DNA of 64,000 nucleotides, taken from positions 1-64,000 of the forward strand of contig CAYJLF010000008.1 in NCBI GenBank assembly GCA_964371055.1. Reading direction: 5' to 3'. Under the pieces are notes generated by a model. That model was given only the letters and a program-made list of their open reading frames with translations, searched no databases and was not told the origin of the DNA. Of the stretch, positions 8,268-17,429 are shown piece after piece (position 1 is the first letter of the stretch; every line of letters starts with the position of its first letter). This stretch comes from CAYJLF01 sp964371055 (GTDB lineage: Bacteria; Eisenbacteria; RBG-16-71-46; CAIMUX01). The translations under genes and the position numbers were made by a program.

Positions 8268-11200
8268 GAGGCGGGGGGCGTCCTGCGCTCTTCTCTGCGT
8301 GCTCCTGCTCTTTGCGTCTTCCGCGGCAGATGCCGGGGGACCGGACGCGGATCGGGGAGGGACGAGCTCGGCGAACGAGGCGCCGTCCGATTCGGTCCGC
8401 ATCACCTGGAGAGCGGGGCGGGCGCGGATCGCGGTGCCGGCCGACTCCGACTCCCTGCGGATCCGCCTGCCGCACGCCTGGATCGATCCATCCTCGACCC
8501 GCCTCTGGTGGTCCGACACGCTCTTGATCCGCGGCGTCGACTACCTGCTGGATCCGCGACGCGGGAGCTTTCGGTTGGTGCGCGCCCTGCCCGACTCGGC
8601 GCAACTCGGAGTGGAGTATCGATACTTTCCCTGGCCGATCCGACCGGAGTTCCGCCGGCGCGTTCCAGAGCGCGCTTCCCCGGAGCCGCGGACCGAAGCC
8701 GAGGCGGCCCGATCCTTGCGGCCGATCGAGGATTCGGACGGAGCGGTCCGTTTCGACCTGAACGGCACCAAGACGGTCGCGGTGGAGGTCGGATCGCAGC
8801 GGGATCTCGCGCTGCGCCAGTCGCTCGACCTCGCGGTCGATGGCAGGATCGGCCGGGATGTCCGCGTGCGCGCCGTCCTGACCGACCGTCGTTCTCCGCT
8901 CGAGTCGGACGCCGGCGCGGAGAGCGCCCGGCTGTCCGATCTCGATCGCATCCTCGTCGAGGTGGAAGGACCCTCCGCCCGGATGACTTTGGGGGAGATC
9001 CGGCTGCAGCTTCCGACGTCGGAGTTCTCGCGGTACGACCGGCGGCTGGAGGGCGCGAGGGGGGAGTTGACGCCGGCGCGTTTTCAGGCCTTTGCCGCCG
9101 CCGCTTCGGTTCCAGGGCTCTACGTCTCGCGCGAGTTCTTCGGCCAGGAGGGGAAGCAGGGGCCGTACGATCTCTCCGTCTCGAACGACGTGAACCGCGG
9201 CGTGATCGTGCCGGGGAGCGAGCGTGTCTACCTCGACGGCGTGCTGCTGCAGCGGGGAGAGGCGGCCGACTACCGGATCGACGATGCCGGTGCCACCCTG
9301 ACGTTCACCGGACGCCACCCCATCACCGCCTACTCGGAGATCACGGTCGAGTACCAGTTGAATCGGGAGCGCTATCGTCGCCACACCTACGCGGGGGGAG
9401 GCGGCTACAGCCCCTCGTCCGACACTCCCGCGGGGCGGGTGCGCGCGCTCCTCCTGGTGGAGGGAGACGACCGCGACCGGCCTTTCGTCCCGCTCGACCC
9501 GATCCAGCGCGAGGCGCTCATCGCCGCCGGCGACAGCCTGACGCCGGGACTCGATTCCGGCATCACCTTCCTCGGTCCTGGTCGTGGCGACTACGACCTC
9601 GTCACGAACGACACGCTGGGCGTCTCGTTCTTTCTCTACCAGGGGGCCGACCGGGGCAGCTACCGGGTGCGCTTCGACGCGGTCGGCGACGGCAAGGGCG
9701 ACTATCGAGACACTTCGACGACGGCGGGGGATCGCTTCTACCGTTACGTCGGCGAGCGGCGTGGCGCCTACCTCCCGGGAGCGGCCGTCCCGCGTCCGGA
9801 GCGCGCCATGCTGGCCGTTCTGGCCGCGGAGCCGAAGCTGGGGCGCACGGTTCGTCTGCGCGCGGAGGCCGCCTGGTCCGATTTCGATCCGAATACGTTC
9901 TCTCCCCGGGATGACGGGGACAACCAGGGCGGCGCGCTCTTCCTCGACGGACGGCTCGGCCCCTACGCGACCGGGCCGGCGCAGTGGACGTTCTTCTCCT
10001 CGTGGCGAGAGGTCGAGACGCGGTTCCGTCCCGTGGAACGCCTCGATGGCGCGTTCTTCGCCCAGGATTGGAGCGTCGAGGCGAGCCGTCTCGAGCGGGG
10101 GAGTTCTCGTCGATCGGGTGGCCTGGAAGCGGCGGTCGGCGGTTGGACGTGGCGCGGGAGCTGGGAGGATCTCGACAACCGGATCGACTATCGCGGATCC
10201 CGGGGAACGCTGGAGATGCGCGGACGGACCGGGCCGCTGGAGTGGCGCGGACGCGCTCTGCGCGCTTTCACGCGCGATGCCCGGGAGACGGAGGCGAGGA
10301 AGGGCGAACGCGCGACGGAACGGATCGAGGCGAGCTGGCCCGGCGCCTGGACGGCGCTCTCGGCCGGGTGGACGGCGGAGCGGGACGAGAGGGGATCGGG
10401 AGCGGCGCGCCGCGAGGTTGCCTTCGGTGAGTGGACCGCTCGGGTCGGCACCGGCAGCCGGTTCACCCGGGTGGACGCGTCGGCCGGATGGACGCGGCGG
10501 GCGCGGCGACAGGCGGAGGGACCGCGCTCACGGCGACTCGACACCGGCGACACCGGTCTTTTCGACGCTCGCTGGACGCGGGCGGGGGGGCGCCATCTCG
10601 AGGGGAGTCTGGCGTTGCGACAACTCGTTCCGCACGGTGACGGCGCACGCACAGAGAGCCGGCTGGGCCGGATCCGTTGGGTCGAGCGCGACGGCTCGGA
10701 TCGTATCCGGCAGGAGGGGCGGTGGGAACTCGGTACGTCGGTCCGTGGCGGGCGCGAGAAGGAGATCCGGCGGGTCGGCGACGGCGCGGGACGCTACGAC
10801 TCCCTCGGCGTCTTCGTCGGGATCGGCGACTACGAGATCTTCTACCGCGATCTGGGCGACAGCACGCGGGTCAACCGGATCGACTTCTCTCTGCGCACCG
10901 AGTTCGACGCCGGCAAGGGTGGGAGTGAACTGCGCTCCGGCGACGCCCCGCGAGGGTGGTGGGATCGGCTGCGGAGCACGCTGCGGGTCGTTCACACCTG
11001 GAGCGCAGCCGCCGAGACCGACCGCGACGCAGGGTGGATCGGCGCCCGGATGCTCCCGGTGCTGGCCGGCCGTCAGACTCTCCCCCTCGCCGACATGACG
11101 ATGCGGGTCGACCTGTCGGCGTGGCCGGATGTGCGCCGGTTCAGCCCGCGGCTGCGCGGCGAGGAGCGTCGGTCCGGCCGCCGCCTGCTCACCAACGCAG

Positions 11201-11718
11201 GCGAGTCGACGCTCGAGCGAACCGTGGCGCTCCTGCTGCGCTCCCGCCCCGCGGATCGCTGGACCGTCGAACAGGAGACCGAGTGGGATCGCACGGCGCG
11301 CGATGTGATCGTGGAGGGGGTCGGATCGGCGCGGGACGGCTGGCGTTCCGTTCGCCTCCGTCTCGAACAGAAGGTGCTTCTCGGGAGAGGTGTGGCGGTC
11401 GGGCTCAACGGCTCCGGGCGCTTGCGTACGCGCCTCGGAGAACCGGGCGAGGCGAGAATCTACGACGCGACGCCGTACGTGGTCTGGACACCCGGCCAGA
11501 GAAACCGGCTCGAGGCGCGCGGCACGCGTACCTCCGTCTCGCGGAGCGGCGGGGGAAGCGCCGGGCGCCTCCTGGAGACACCGGGCTGGGACAGCCGGAT
11601 CGTCGGCACGATCCGAATCCGGCGGGAGTTGGACCTCTCGATCTGGTTCCGTGACCGGCGTCCCGATCGGGCCGAGGCGCTAAGGGATGGACGCCTCGAG
11701 CTGAGGGCGACGTTCTGA
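8257..11718 (+). CDS. Very large outer-membrane protein with a SprA-like N-terminal signature
   Basis: 1153 residues with a signal peptide (CALLCVLLLFASSAADA). Residues about 165-240 read LNGTKTVAVEVGSQRD, LRQSLDLAVDGRIGRDVRV, AVLTDRRSPLESD, LDRILVEVEG and MTLGEIRLQL. This is the 'GTKxxxIxxGxxxDLxxxQSLxLxxxGxI...VxAxLSDxxxP...L.ELDxVxVExxGP...xGDF' pattern I know from SprA, the T9SS translocon, and from SprA-like proteins of other FCB bacteria. Residues about 240-420 resemble the following region with VYLDGVLLQRGEADYRID-type elements. The C-terminal 600 residues are Arg/Trp/Gly-rich alternating strands ending in LELRATF, a barrel end. SprA itself is about 2400 residues, so this is a half-size relative. 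Its stop overlaps the Omp85 start (TGATG). A translocon role is inferred from similarity and context. Confidence 0.6.
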   Translation: MAGERRGASCALLCVLLLFASSAADAGGPDADRGGTSSANEAPSDSVRITWRAGRARIAVPADSDSLRIRLPHAWIDPSSTRLWWSDTLLIRGVDYLLDPRRGSFRLVRALPDSAQLGVEYRYFPWPIRPEFRRRVPERASPEPRTEAEAARSLRPIEDSDGAVRFDLNGTKTVAVEVGSQRDLALRQSLDLAVDGRIGRDVRVRAVLTDRRSPLESDAGAESARLSDLDRILVEVEGPSARMTLGEIRLQLPTSEFSRYDRRLEGARGELTPARFQAFAAAASVPGLYVSREFFGQEGKQGPYDLSVSNDVNRGVIVPGSERVYLDGVLLQRGEAADYRIDDAGATLTFTGRHPITAYSEITVEYQLNRERYRRHTYAGGGGYSPSSDTPAGRVRALLLVEGDDRDRPFVPLDPIQREALIAAGDSLTPGLDSGITFLGPGRGDYDLVTNDTLGVSFFLYQGADRGSYRVRFDAVGDGKGDYRDTSTTAGDRFYRYVGERRGAYLPGAAVPRPERAMLAVLAAEPKLGRTVRLRAEAAWSDFDPNTFSPRDDGDNQGGALFLDGRLGPYATGPAQWTFFSSWREVETRFRPVERLDGAFFAQDWSVEASRLERGSSRRSGGLEAAVGGWTWRGSWEDLDNRIDYRGSRGTLEMRGRTGPLEWRGRALRAFTRDARETEARKGERATERIEASWPGAWTALSAGWTAERDERGSGAARREVAFGEWTARVGTGSRFTRVDASAGWTRRARRQAEGPRSRRLDTGDTGLFDARWTRAGGRHLEGSLALRQLVPHGDGARTESRLGRIRWVERDGSDRIRQEGRWELGTSVRGGREKEIRRVGDGAGRYDSLGVFVGIGDYEIFYRDLGDSTRVNRIDFSLRTEFDAGKGGSELRSGDAPRGWWDRLRSTLRVVHTWSAAAETDRDAGWIGARMLPVLAGRQTLPLADMTMRVDLSAWPDVRRFSPRLRGEERRSGRRLLTNAGESTLERTVALLLRSRPADRWTVEQETEWDRTARDVIVEGVGSARDGWRSVRLRLEQKVLLGRGVAVGLNGSGRLRTRLGEPGEARIYDATPYVVWTPGQRNRLEARGTRTSVSRSGGGSAGRLLETPGWDSRIVGTIRIRRELDLSIWFRDRRPDRAEALRDGRLELRATF

Positions 11719-13496
11719 TGTGGCCCGTGCACCATCACCGCCTGCCGGGCGTCCTCCTGATCGCGGTGGCCGCTGCTTCGTGTCTCGCGGCATCCGTGAC
11801 CGCCGCGGAGTCCCCCTCGGACCCCGACCCCGGAGCCCCACCGCGAAGCGAGTCCCCGACCGGTCCGGCGACGCCCGTGACGGCGGCGGGGCTCGACTCG
11901 ATCCGTTGGACCGGCGTGACGCGTCTGGCCGGGGGCCGGGTCCTGTCGCAGCGCGAGGTGCGCCGCCGCCTCCCCGATGCCGGGGAGCATGGCCGGGTCG
12001 CACTCTCCGAGCTGGACGCGAAGCTCGCCGCCCTCGGCGCCGTGCTCCTGGCCGCGGGACGACTCGAGGCCGAGCTGGAGCTGGTCGTCGGGCCGGATGG
12101 CAGCGGCGTGCTCTTCGCGCGCGATGGGGCCCCGGCGATCTGGGACTCCTTGCGTCTGGTCCAACCGGGGGACTCGGGCGTGCCGAGCGCACGCCTGCCA
12201 GGGCGGGGCGATCCCTTCCGCGCGGAGCGACTCGAACGGGTCCTCGAGAAGTGGGTCGAGGCCGCGACGGAAGCGGGGTTTCCCTTCGCGGTCGCGCGGG
12301 TCGAGAGCCTCCGCGTGGCCGAGGGCGAGGTGACGGCGGGGATCCGCCTCGATCCGGGACCGCTCTGCCGGGTCGCCGGTGTCTCGTTCCCGGGGAGGAG
12401 CGCCACGAAGGAACGGTTCCTGCGGCGCGCCGCCCGTCTCCGGGACGGCGATCCGTTCCGGGAGTCGCATCTCGAGCGGGCCCGGCGCGGACTCGAACGG
12501 AGCGGTCTCTTCTCGCGGGTCGGGGCGCCGGAGGTGGTGTCGATCGGTGCAGCGTCGGTCCGGATCGACCTCCCGGTCGAGGAGGCGCGGCACAATCGGA
12601 TCGAGGGGGCCGTCGGCTACTCGGGCCGGTCGGACACCTTCTCGGGGTACATCGATCTTTTGCTCGGCAACCTCTTCGGCTCCGGGAGGCGGCTCGAGGC
12701 GAGGTGGGACCGCCCGATCGAGTCGCAGGGACGACTGCGGCTGGAGTGGTGGGAGCCGTATCTGGGCCCCCTGCCCGCCGGCCTGCGGGCCTCCCTGGAA
12801 CAGGAGGACCGGGACTCGACCTACGCGCGTCTCGTGCTCGAAGGGAGGCTCGAGGCGGCGGTCGGCGACGGGATCTCCGTCTTCGGCGGCGCCGAGTATC
12901 ATCGGTCGATCCTCGGTCTGGAGCCGGCCGAGAGGGTGCGTCGCCTCTCGAGCGTCGCGGGCGGACGGTGGGACTCCGTTCGTCCCGGCGCGTGGCGCGG
13001 CGAGAGCTTCGAAACGTCGGTCCATTCCGGACGGAGTCGGGTACGCCGGCCGGACGGGGAGACGATCTCCTACCGTCTGGACCGCGTTCAGATCGTCATG
13101 CTCCGGTATCAACCGGCCGGCGAGAGATGGGTCGGCCTGCTGGGTGCCAAAGGAGAGCTCCTGGGCCGCGAAGAGGGGCTCCCGGTCTCGGACGGGTTGC
13201 GCTTCGGGGGGGGTGGGTCGGTGCGCGGTCTGGCCGAGGAGTCCCTCCTGGCCCAACGTTACGTCTCGGCCCAGGGGGAGTTCGGGCCCGCCTTCTCGGG
13301 GAACCGGGCCTACCTCTTTCTGGACGCCGCCTGGTTCCGGGACTTTCGGACGAGTCGCCCGGGTGACCGGCTCGGTTTTGGCATGGGCGTGGTCTCGGAG
13401 TCAAGCGGCCGTCGTCTGCGACTGGACCTCGGGCTCCCGCGCGGCGGGTCACCCGGCGATCTCCGGCTGCACCTTCGGTTGGAGAATCGCTTCTGA
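11718..13496 (+). CDS. Omp85/BamA-family outer-membrane protein with POTRA domains
   Basis: 592 residues with a signal sequence (LPGVLLIAVAAASCLAASVTA). Two or three POTRA-like units occupy about residues 50-300 (GVTRLAGGRVLSQREVRRRL; AGVSFPGRSATKERFLRRAA followed by LERARRGLERSGLFSRVG). The barrel starts near residue 300 with IEGAVGYSG and LLLGNLFGSGRRLEARW, the 'GxGY...N..G.G..l' pattern of Omp85 barrels. LRFGGGGSVRGLAEESL contains a VRGL variant of the conserved VRGF/Y motif of barrel loop 6. It ends LHLRLENRF with terminal Phe. The family inserts or translocates outer-membrane proteins. Being directly downstream of the giant barrel and followed by a chaperone, it may be a dedicated insertase rather than the housekeeping BamA. 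Confidence 0.83.
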   Translation: MWPVHHHRLPGVLLIAVAAASCLAASVTAAESPSDPDPGAPPRSESPTGPATPVTAAGLDSIRWTGVTRLAGGRVLSQREVRRRLPDAGEHGRVALSELDAKLAALGAVLLAAGRLEAELELVVGPDGSGVLFARDGAPAIWDSLRLVQPGDSGVPSARLPGRGDPFRAERLERVLEKWVEAATEAGFPFAVARVESLRVAEGEVTAGIRLDPGPLCRVAGVSFPGRSATKERFLRRAARLRDGDPFRESHLERARRGLERSGLFSRVGAPEVVSIGAASVRIDLPVEEARHNRIEGAVGYSGRSDTFSGYIDLLLGNLFGSGRRLEARWDRPIESQGRLRLEWWEPYLGPLPAGLRASLEQEDRDSTYARLVLEGRLEAAVGDGISVFGGAEYHRSILGLEPAERVRRLSSVAGGRWDSVRPGAWRGESFETSVHSGRSRVRRPDGETISYRLDRVQIVMLRYQPAGERWVGLLGAKGELLGREEGLPVSDGLRFGGGGSVRGLAEESLLAQRYVSAQGEFGPAFSGNRAYLFLDAAWFRDFRTSRPGDRLGFGMGVVSESSGRRLRLDLGLPRGGSPGDLRLHLRLENRF

Positions 13497-13565
13497 TTCT
13501 CTAGAATCATCCGACAACCTTGCGCCGGGAGGGCCGGCGCCGGGAGAGACGAATCAGGAGGGAGC

Positions 13566-15401
13566 GTGACTTCGATGCGAAGCCGCCGGGTCGAGGGGTC
13601 GGTCCAGGGTCGATCGGCCGGAATTTGGGTCTGGTTGGGGGGGGTCCTGCTCGCGTGTGCGGGGCTCGGAACCGGGTGCCAGCAGGCTCCGCCCGACGCT
13701 GTCGTCGCGATGCGCGGATGGCATGTCACCCTGCCTCGGATGGTGGAGGAGTACGAGCGCGTCAACGGCATTGGCAGCTTTGACACGACCTCCACGGCGG
13801 GCCGGGAACGGTTCGCGCGCACGCTGGCCGATCGCGAGATCCTCCTTCGTCTCGCGGCGAAGCGTCACGATAGCCTATCGGGTCGCTATGCCCGGCAGTT
13901 CGAGGTCTCTCGCGAAAAGGCTCTGAACCGGGAGTTCTTGCGGAGCCGCCGGGCCGCGTTCCAGCTTTCGCCGGAGGCCGAAGCGGAGAACCTGCCTCGC
14001 CTCGGACGATCCGCGCGCATCCGGCAGACCCTGATCACGGACGCCGAACGCGCCCGGGAAGCGGGGGAGGCGCTCCAGGCCGGCGCCCGTTTCGAGGAGG
14101 TCGCGCGCCGCTACGGAGACCCTCTCTCCCCGCGGGTCGCCACCATGTTCGACGCGCCGGCCGACCGCCGCTGGTTCGAGCGGACCGTCCGCGTGGATGA
14201 CCGCAGGCTTCCGCCGCGCCTCATCGTCGAGGGGCTCCTACGCAATCTCCAGCCGGGCGAGACTGCCGGCCCGACGACCACGACCGAGGGGTATGTGATC
14301 CTCCAGTTGGCCGGCTACGAACCGATCGCTGAAGCGGCCGATACGGCCTGGGTCTCCCGCGCGCGTGAGGCGCTCCACCGGCTGGCCTACATGAACGTCT
14401 TCGAGGCCTGGAGCGACAGTCTCCGGAAGGCCTCCGGCCTTCAGTTCCACCAGGAGAACTATCCGCTCATCCGGGAGCGCTTCGCCGCGTTCTGGGACTC
14501 GATCGAGGTGCTCCGGCGCGAGGGGCGGATGTTCGATTTCCAGGGCATGCGGGCGCCGATCTGGCGCTTCTCGACGGAGGAACAGGCGCGCCCGCTGTTC
14601 GACCTGTGGGGGCGTACTCGTTCGGTCGGAGAGTACCTCGGGAGCCTGAACCGGATCGATCTCGACTTCTGGCCGACCGTCGGAGAGGTGGAGAAGATCC
14701 AGGGGCAGATCGAAGGGCGCTGCAACCGGCTCCTGCTTGAAGAGGAGGCGGTCAAACTAGGTTTTCCGGAGCGGCCGGAGTTTTCGGCGGTCCTCGCTCC
14801 GCTTCGCGAACGGTACCTGCTGGAGCAGTACTACGATCAGCTCACCGCGGAGATCGCCCCACCCACGCCGGAGGAACTCAAGGCCGAGTTCGCGCGGCAG
14901 GGGGACGCGTGGCGCGTTCCCGACCTCGTGTCGTTCAGTGCGCTGACCTACCCGACGACGAAGGAGGCCCGGGCGCGTGCCACCCTGCAGAAGCTGCGCA
15001 CGGGTTCTCCTCTGCTCTGGCTGGAGCTGGCTCCGGCCGAGGCCGCGGCCGACACGGCCGTGCGGTACGTGGCGGCGACGGAGCTCCTGCCGGTGAACCA
15101 GCCTCCCCCCTTCCCCGAGTGGACCGCGTTCTTCCGGACGGCTCGCGTGATGAAGGCCGGCGAGATCTCCGACCTGATCCCGGCGACGACGGGCGGCCTG
15201 GCGATCGTGCGCGTGGCGGATCTGCGACCGGCGCGGCCGATGACGCTGGAGGAAGCCGGACCCGAGTTGAGCCGGCGCATGATCGATGCCCGGAAGGACG
15301 AGGCGATCGAGCAGCAGCTCGAGCGCGAACGGAAGCGGCAGGGGGTGAAGGTGCACCTGGACCGACTCGGCGCCCCGGGCGGCGGCGGCACCGGGTCCTG
15401 A
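13566..15401 (+). CDS. Parvulin-type (PpiC/SurA-like) peptidyl-prolyl isomerase lipoprotein
   Basis: 611 residues from GTG 13566, four bases after AGGAGG (13556-13561); ATG 13575 is an alternative. The hydrophobic core ends in GLGTGCQQ, a lipobox, so it is a lipoprotein. Residues about 40-110 form a SurA-type N-terminal helical region (DREILLRLAAKRH). A first parvulin-like domain lies near residues 150-260 (FEEVARRYGDPLSP, LQPGETAGPTTTTEGYVILQL). A second lies near 450-570 (WTAFFRTARVMKAGEISDLI, TTGGLAIVRVADLRPARP) and is followed by the usual C-terminal helix. The domains look diverged, so chaperone activity is safer to assume than isomerase catalysis. It likely escorts the barrels encoded upstream through the periplasm. 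Confidence 0.8.
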   Translation: MTSMRSRRVEGSVQGRSAGIWVWLGGVLLACAGLGTGCQQAPPDAVVAMRGWHVTLPRMVEEYERVNGIGSFDTTSTAGRERFARTLADREILLRLAAKRHDSLSGRYARQFEVSREKALNREFLRSRRAAFQLSPEAEAENLPRLGRSARIRQTLITDAERAREAGEALQAGARFEEVARRYGDPLSPRVATMFDAPADRRWFERTVRVDDRRLPPRLIVEGLLRNLQPGETAGPTTTTEGYVILQLAGYEPIAEAADTAWVSRAREALHRLAYMNVFEAWSDSLRKASGLQFHQENYPLIRERFAAFWDSIEVLRREGRMFDFQGMRAPIWRFSTEEQARPLFDLWGRTRSVGEYLGSLNRIDLDFWPTVGEVEKIQGQIEGRCNRLLLEEEAVKLGFPERPEFSAVLAPLRERYLLEQYYDQLTAEIAPPTPEELKAEFARQGDAWRVPDLVSFSALTYPTTKEARARATLQKLRTGSPLLWLELAPAEAAADTAVRYVAATELLPVNQPPPFPEWTAFFRTARVMKAGEISDLIPATTGGLAIVRVADLRPARPMTLEEAGPELSRRMIDARKDEAIEQQLERERKRQGVKVHLDRLGAPGGGGTGS

Positions 15402-15407
15402 ACGGAA

Positions 15408-17405
15408 TCAGTCGATTCCGAGCAGCCGTCGAAAGCCCTCTTCGTCGAGCACCGTCACGCCGAGCTTCACCGCCTGGGCGAGTTTCGAACCGGGGTCGCG
15501 GCCGGCGAGGACGAAGTCGGTCTTTCGGCTGACCGAGGAGCTGACCCGTCCGCCGCGACGTTCGATCAGCCCCCGCGCTTCCTCGCGCGTCCAGGCGGAG
15601 AGTGTGCCGGTGAGGACGAAACTCCGGCCGGCCAGGGACGTTTCCGGAGGCGCTTCCTCCGCTTCCGGGCGGACCGACGCGGCGTCGAGTCGGCCGAGGA
15701 ATCGGGCCGTTTCTTCCCGGTCGAAGTAGCGCCGCAGCGAGGTCGCGGTCACCTCGCCGATGCCGTGCACGGCGGCGAGTTCGTCGGCCGAAGCGCCCCT
15801 CACGCGATCGAGGGTTCCGAAAGCGCGCGCCAGCAGACGGGCCGCGGTCGCGCCGACGTGACGGATCCCCAGGGCGAAGAGAAAGCGGTGGAGCGGGCGC
15901 GCGCGGCTCGCGTCGATCGCGGCGATCAGATTGGCGGCCGAGGTCTCTCCCATCCGGTCGAGGTCGACCAGCGCATCAGCCGTCAGGGAATAGAGGTCGG
16001 CCGCGTCGCGGACCAATCCGGAATCGACCAGTTGCTCGGCCAGCGACTCGCCGATTCCCTCGATGTCCATCCCCGCGCGCGCGACAAAGTGGAGGAGCTG
16101 CTCCTTCCGGCGAGCGGGGCAGTACTCGTTCTCGCAACGGATCGCGACTTCGGTCTCGTCGCGCACCAGCGGTTCGCCGCACTCCGGACAAGTCTCTGGA
16201 AAGATGAAGGGGCGCTCCGTTCCGGTGCGTCTCTCCTCGAGCACGCGGAGGATCCGCGGAATGATCTCGCCCCCCTTGATCAGGGCCACCCAGTCCCCCA
16301 CGCGGACGTCCAGACGCTCGATCTCATCGGCGTTGTGCAGGGTCGCGCGACGGACGACGGTGCCGAGCAGCTCCACCGGCTCGAGGTGGGCGACCGGAGT
16401 GACCGCGCCGGTCCGGCCCACCTGCACCGTGATCTCCCGGACCTGGGTCACCGCCTCTCTCGTCTCGAACTTGTAGGCGATCCCCCAGCGTGGCGCCTTG
16501 CTGGTGGCACCGAGGCGTTGGCGCAGGTCGAAGCGGTCGACCTTCACCACCATTCCGTCGGTGTCGTAGTCGAGCTCGAGGCGCCGGTCCCGCCAGGCGT
16601 CGCACTGCGCGATGACCGCCTCGATTCCCTCGCCGCGCGCGAAGTGCGGCTCGACCGGAACCCCCAGCTCGCGCAGTCGTGTGAGCACCTCGTGCTGCGC
16701 CGCGAGTCCCAGCACCGCCGGCTCGGTCACCGCGTAGCAGAAGATCCGGAGCGGACGGCGGGCCACCTCGCGCGAATCGAGCAGCTTGAGCGTTCCGGCG
16801 CAGGCGTTCCGCGGGTTCGCCAGGGCGCGCTCCCCGTCCGCGGCGCGCCGCCGGTTCCAGGCGAGGAAGTGCGACCGCGGAATGTAAACCTCTCCGCGGA
16901 TCTCGAGCGTCCGTGGCTCCGCCAGCCGGAGGGGGAGGCCGCGCACGGTGCGGAGGTTCTCCGTGACGTCGTCGCCGGTCGCGCCGTCGCCGCGGGTGAG
17001 GCCGAGGACGAAGCGTCCCTCCTCGTAGCGCAGGGCGACCGCCACGCCGTCGATCTTCAGTTCCGTGACATAGGCGACGGGCGCGTCGTCCTCCAGGAGC
17101 CGTCGCACCCGCAGGTCGAACTCGCGCACCTCGTCCGGAGCGTAGGTGTTCTGCAGGCTCAACATCGGCTGCCGGTGGGGGACGGAGACGAAGCCGGGAA
17201 TCGGCTCGCCCCCGACGCGGCGGGTCGGGCTGGCGGGGTCGGCCAGCTCGGAGTGCGCCGCCTCGAGCGCCGCCAGTTCCGCGACGAGGGCGTCGTACTC
17301 GCGATCGGTGACCTCGGGCTCTGCTTCGACGAAGTAGAGCCGATCATGCCGCGCGATCTCGCGGCGCAGCTGGTCGACGCGCGCGCGGACCTCGTCCCGG
17401 TTCAT
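15408..17405 (-). CDS. ligA: NAD-dependent DNA ligase LigA
   Basis: 665 residues, the usual length. It seals nicks using NAD+ in replication and repair. The N-terminal Ia domain holds YDALVAEL and the YF of the NMN-binding site. The adenylated lysine is Lys117 in TELKIDGVAVALRYE. The nucleotidyltransferase domain continues through NPRNACAGTLKLLD and the OB fold VALIKGGEIIPRI. A four-cysteine zinc finger (CPECGEPLV ... CENEYCPARR) is followed by helix-hairpin-helix repeats and a BRCT domain (SLAGRSFVLTGTLSAWTREE) at the C-terminus. All parts expected for LigA are present. It is the last gene of a minus-strand run and ends 6 bases from the convergent parvulin gene. Confidence 0.98.
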   Translation of the reverse strand: MNRDEVRARVDQLRREIARHDRLYFVEAEPEVTDREYDALVAELAALEAAHSELADPASPTRRVGGEPIPGFVSVPHRQPMLSLQNTYAPDEVREFDLRVRRLLEDDAPVAYVTELKIDGVAVALRYEEGRFVLGLTRGDGATGDDVTENLRTVRGLPLRLAEPRTLEIRGEVYIPRSHFLAWNRRRAADGERALANPRNACAGTLKLLDSREVARRPLRIFCYAVTEPAVLGLAAQHEVLTRLRELGVPVEPHFARGEGIEAVIAQCDAWRDRRLELDYDTDGMVVKVDRFDLRQRLGATSKAPRWGIAYKFETREAVTQVREITVQVGRTGAVTPVAHLEPVELLGTVVRRATLHNADEIERLDVRVGDWVALIKGGEIIPRILRVLEERRTGTERPFIFPETCPECGEPLVRDETEVAIRCENEYCPARRKEQLLHFVARAGMDIEGIGESLAEQLVDSGLVRDAADLYSLTADALVDLDRMGETSAANLIAAIDASRARPLHRFLFALGIRHVGATAARLLARAFGTLDRVRGASADELAAVHGIGEVTATSLRRYFDREETARFLGRLDAASVRPEAEEAPPETSLAGRSFVLTGTLSAWTREEARGLIERRGGRVSSSVSRKTDFVLAGRDPGSKLAQAVKLGVTVLDEEGFRRLLGID

Positions 17406-17429
17406 GGCGCCTCCGATCGCGCGCCTCGG

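Noticed and set aside
7408..9384. A 658-codon minus-strand open frame opposite the propeller and SprA-like genes
   Set aside because: Arg/Pro-rich shadow product without motifs; the plus-strand genes have signal peptides and coupled starts.
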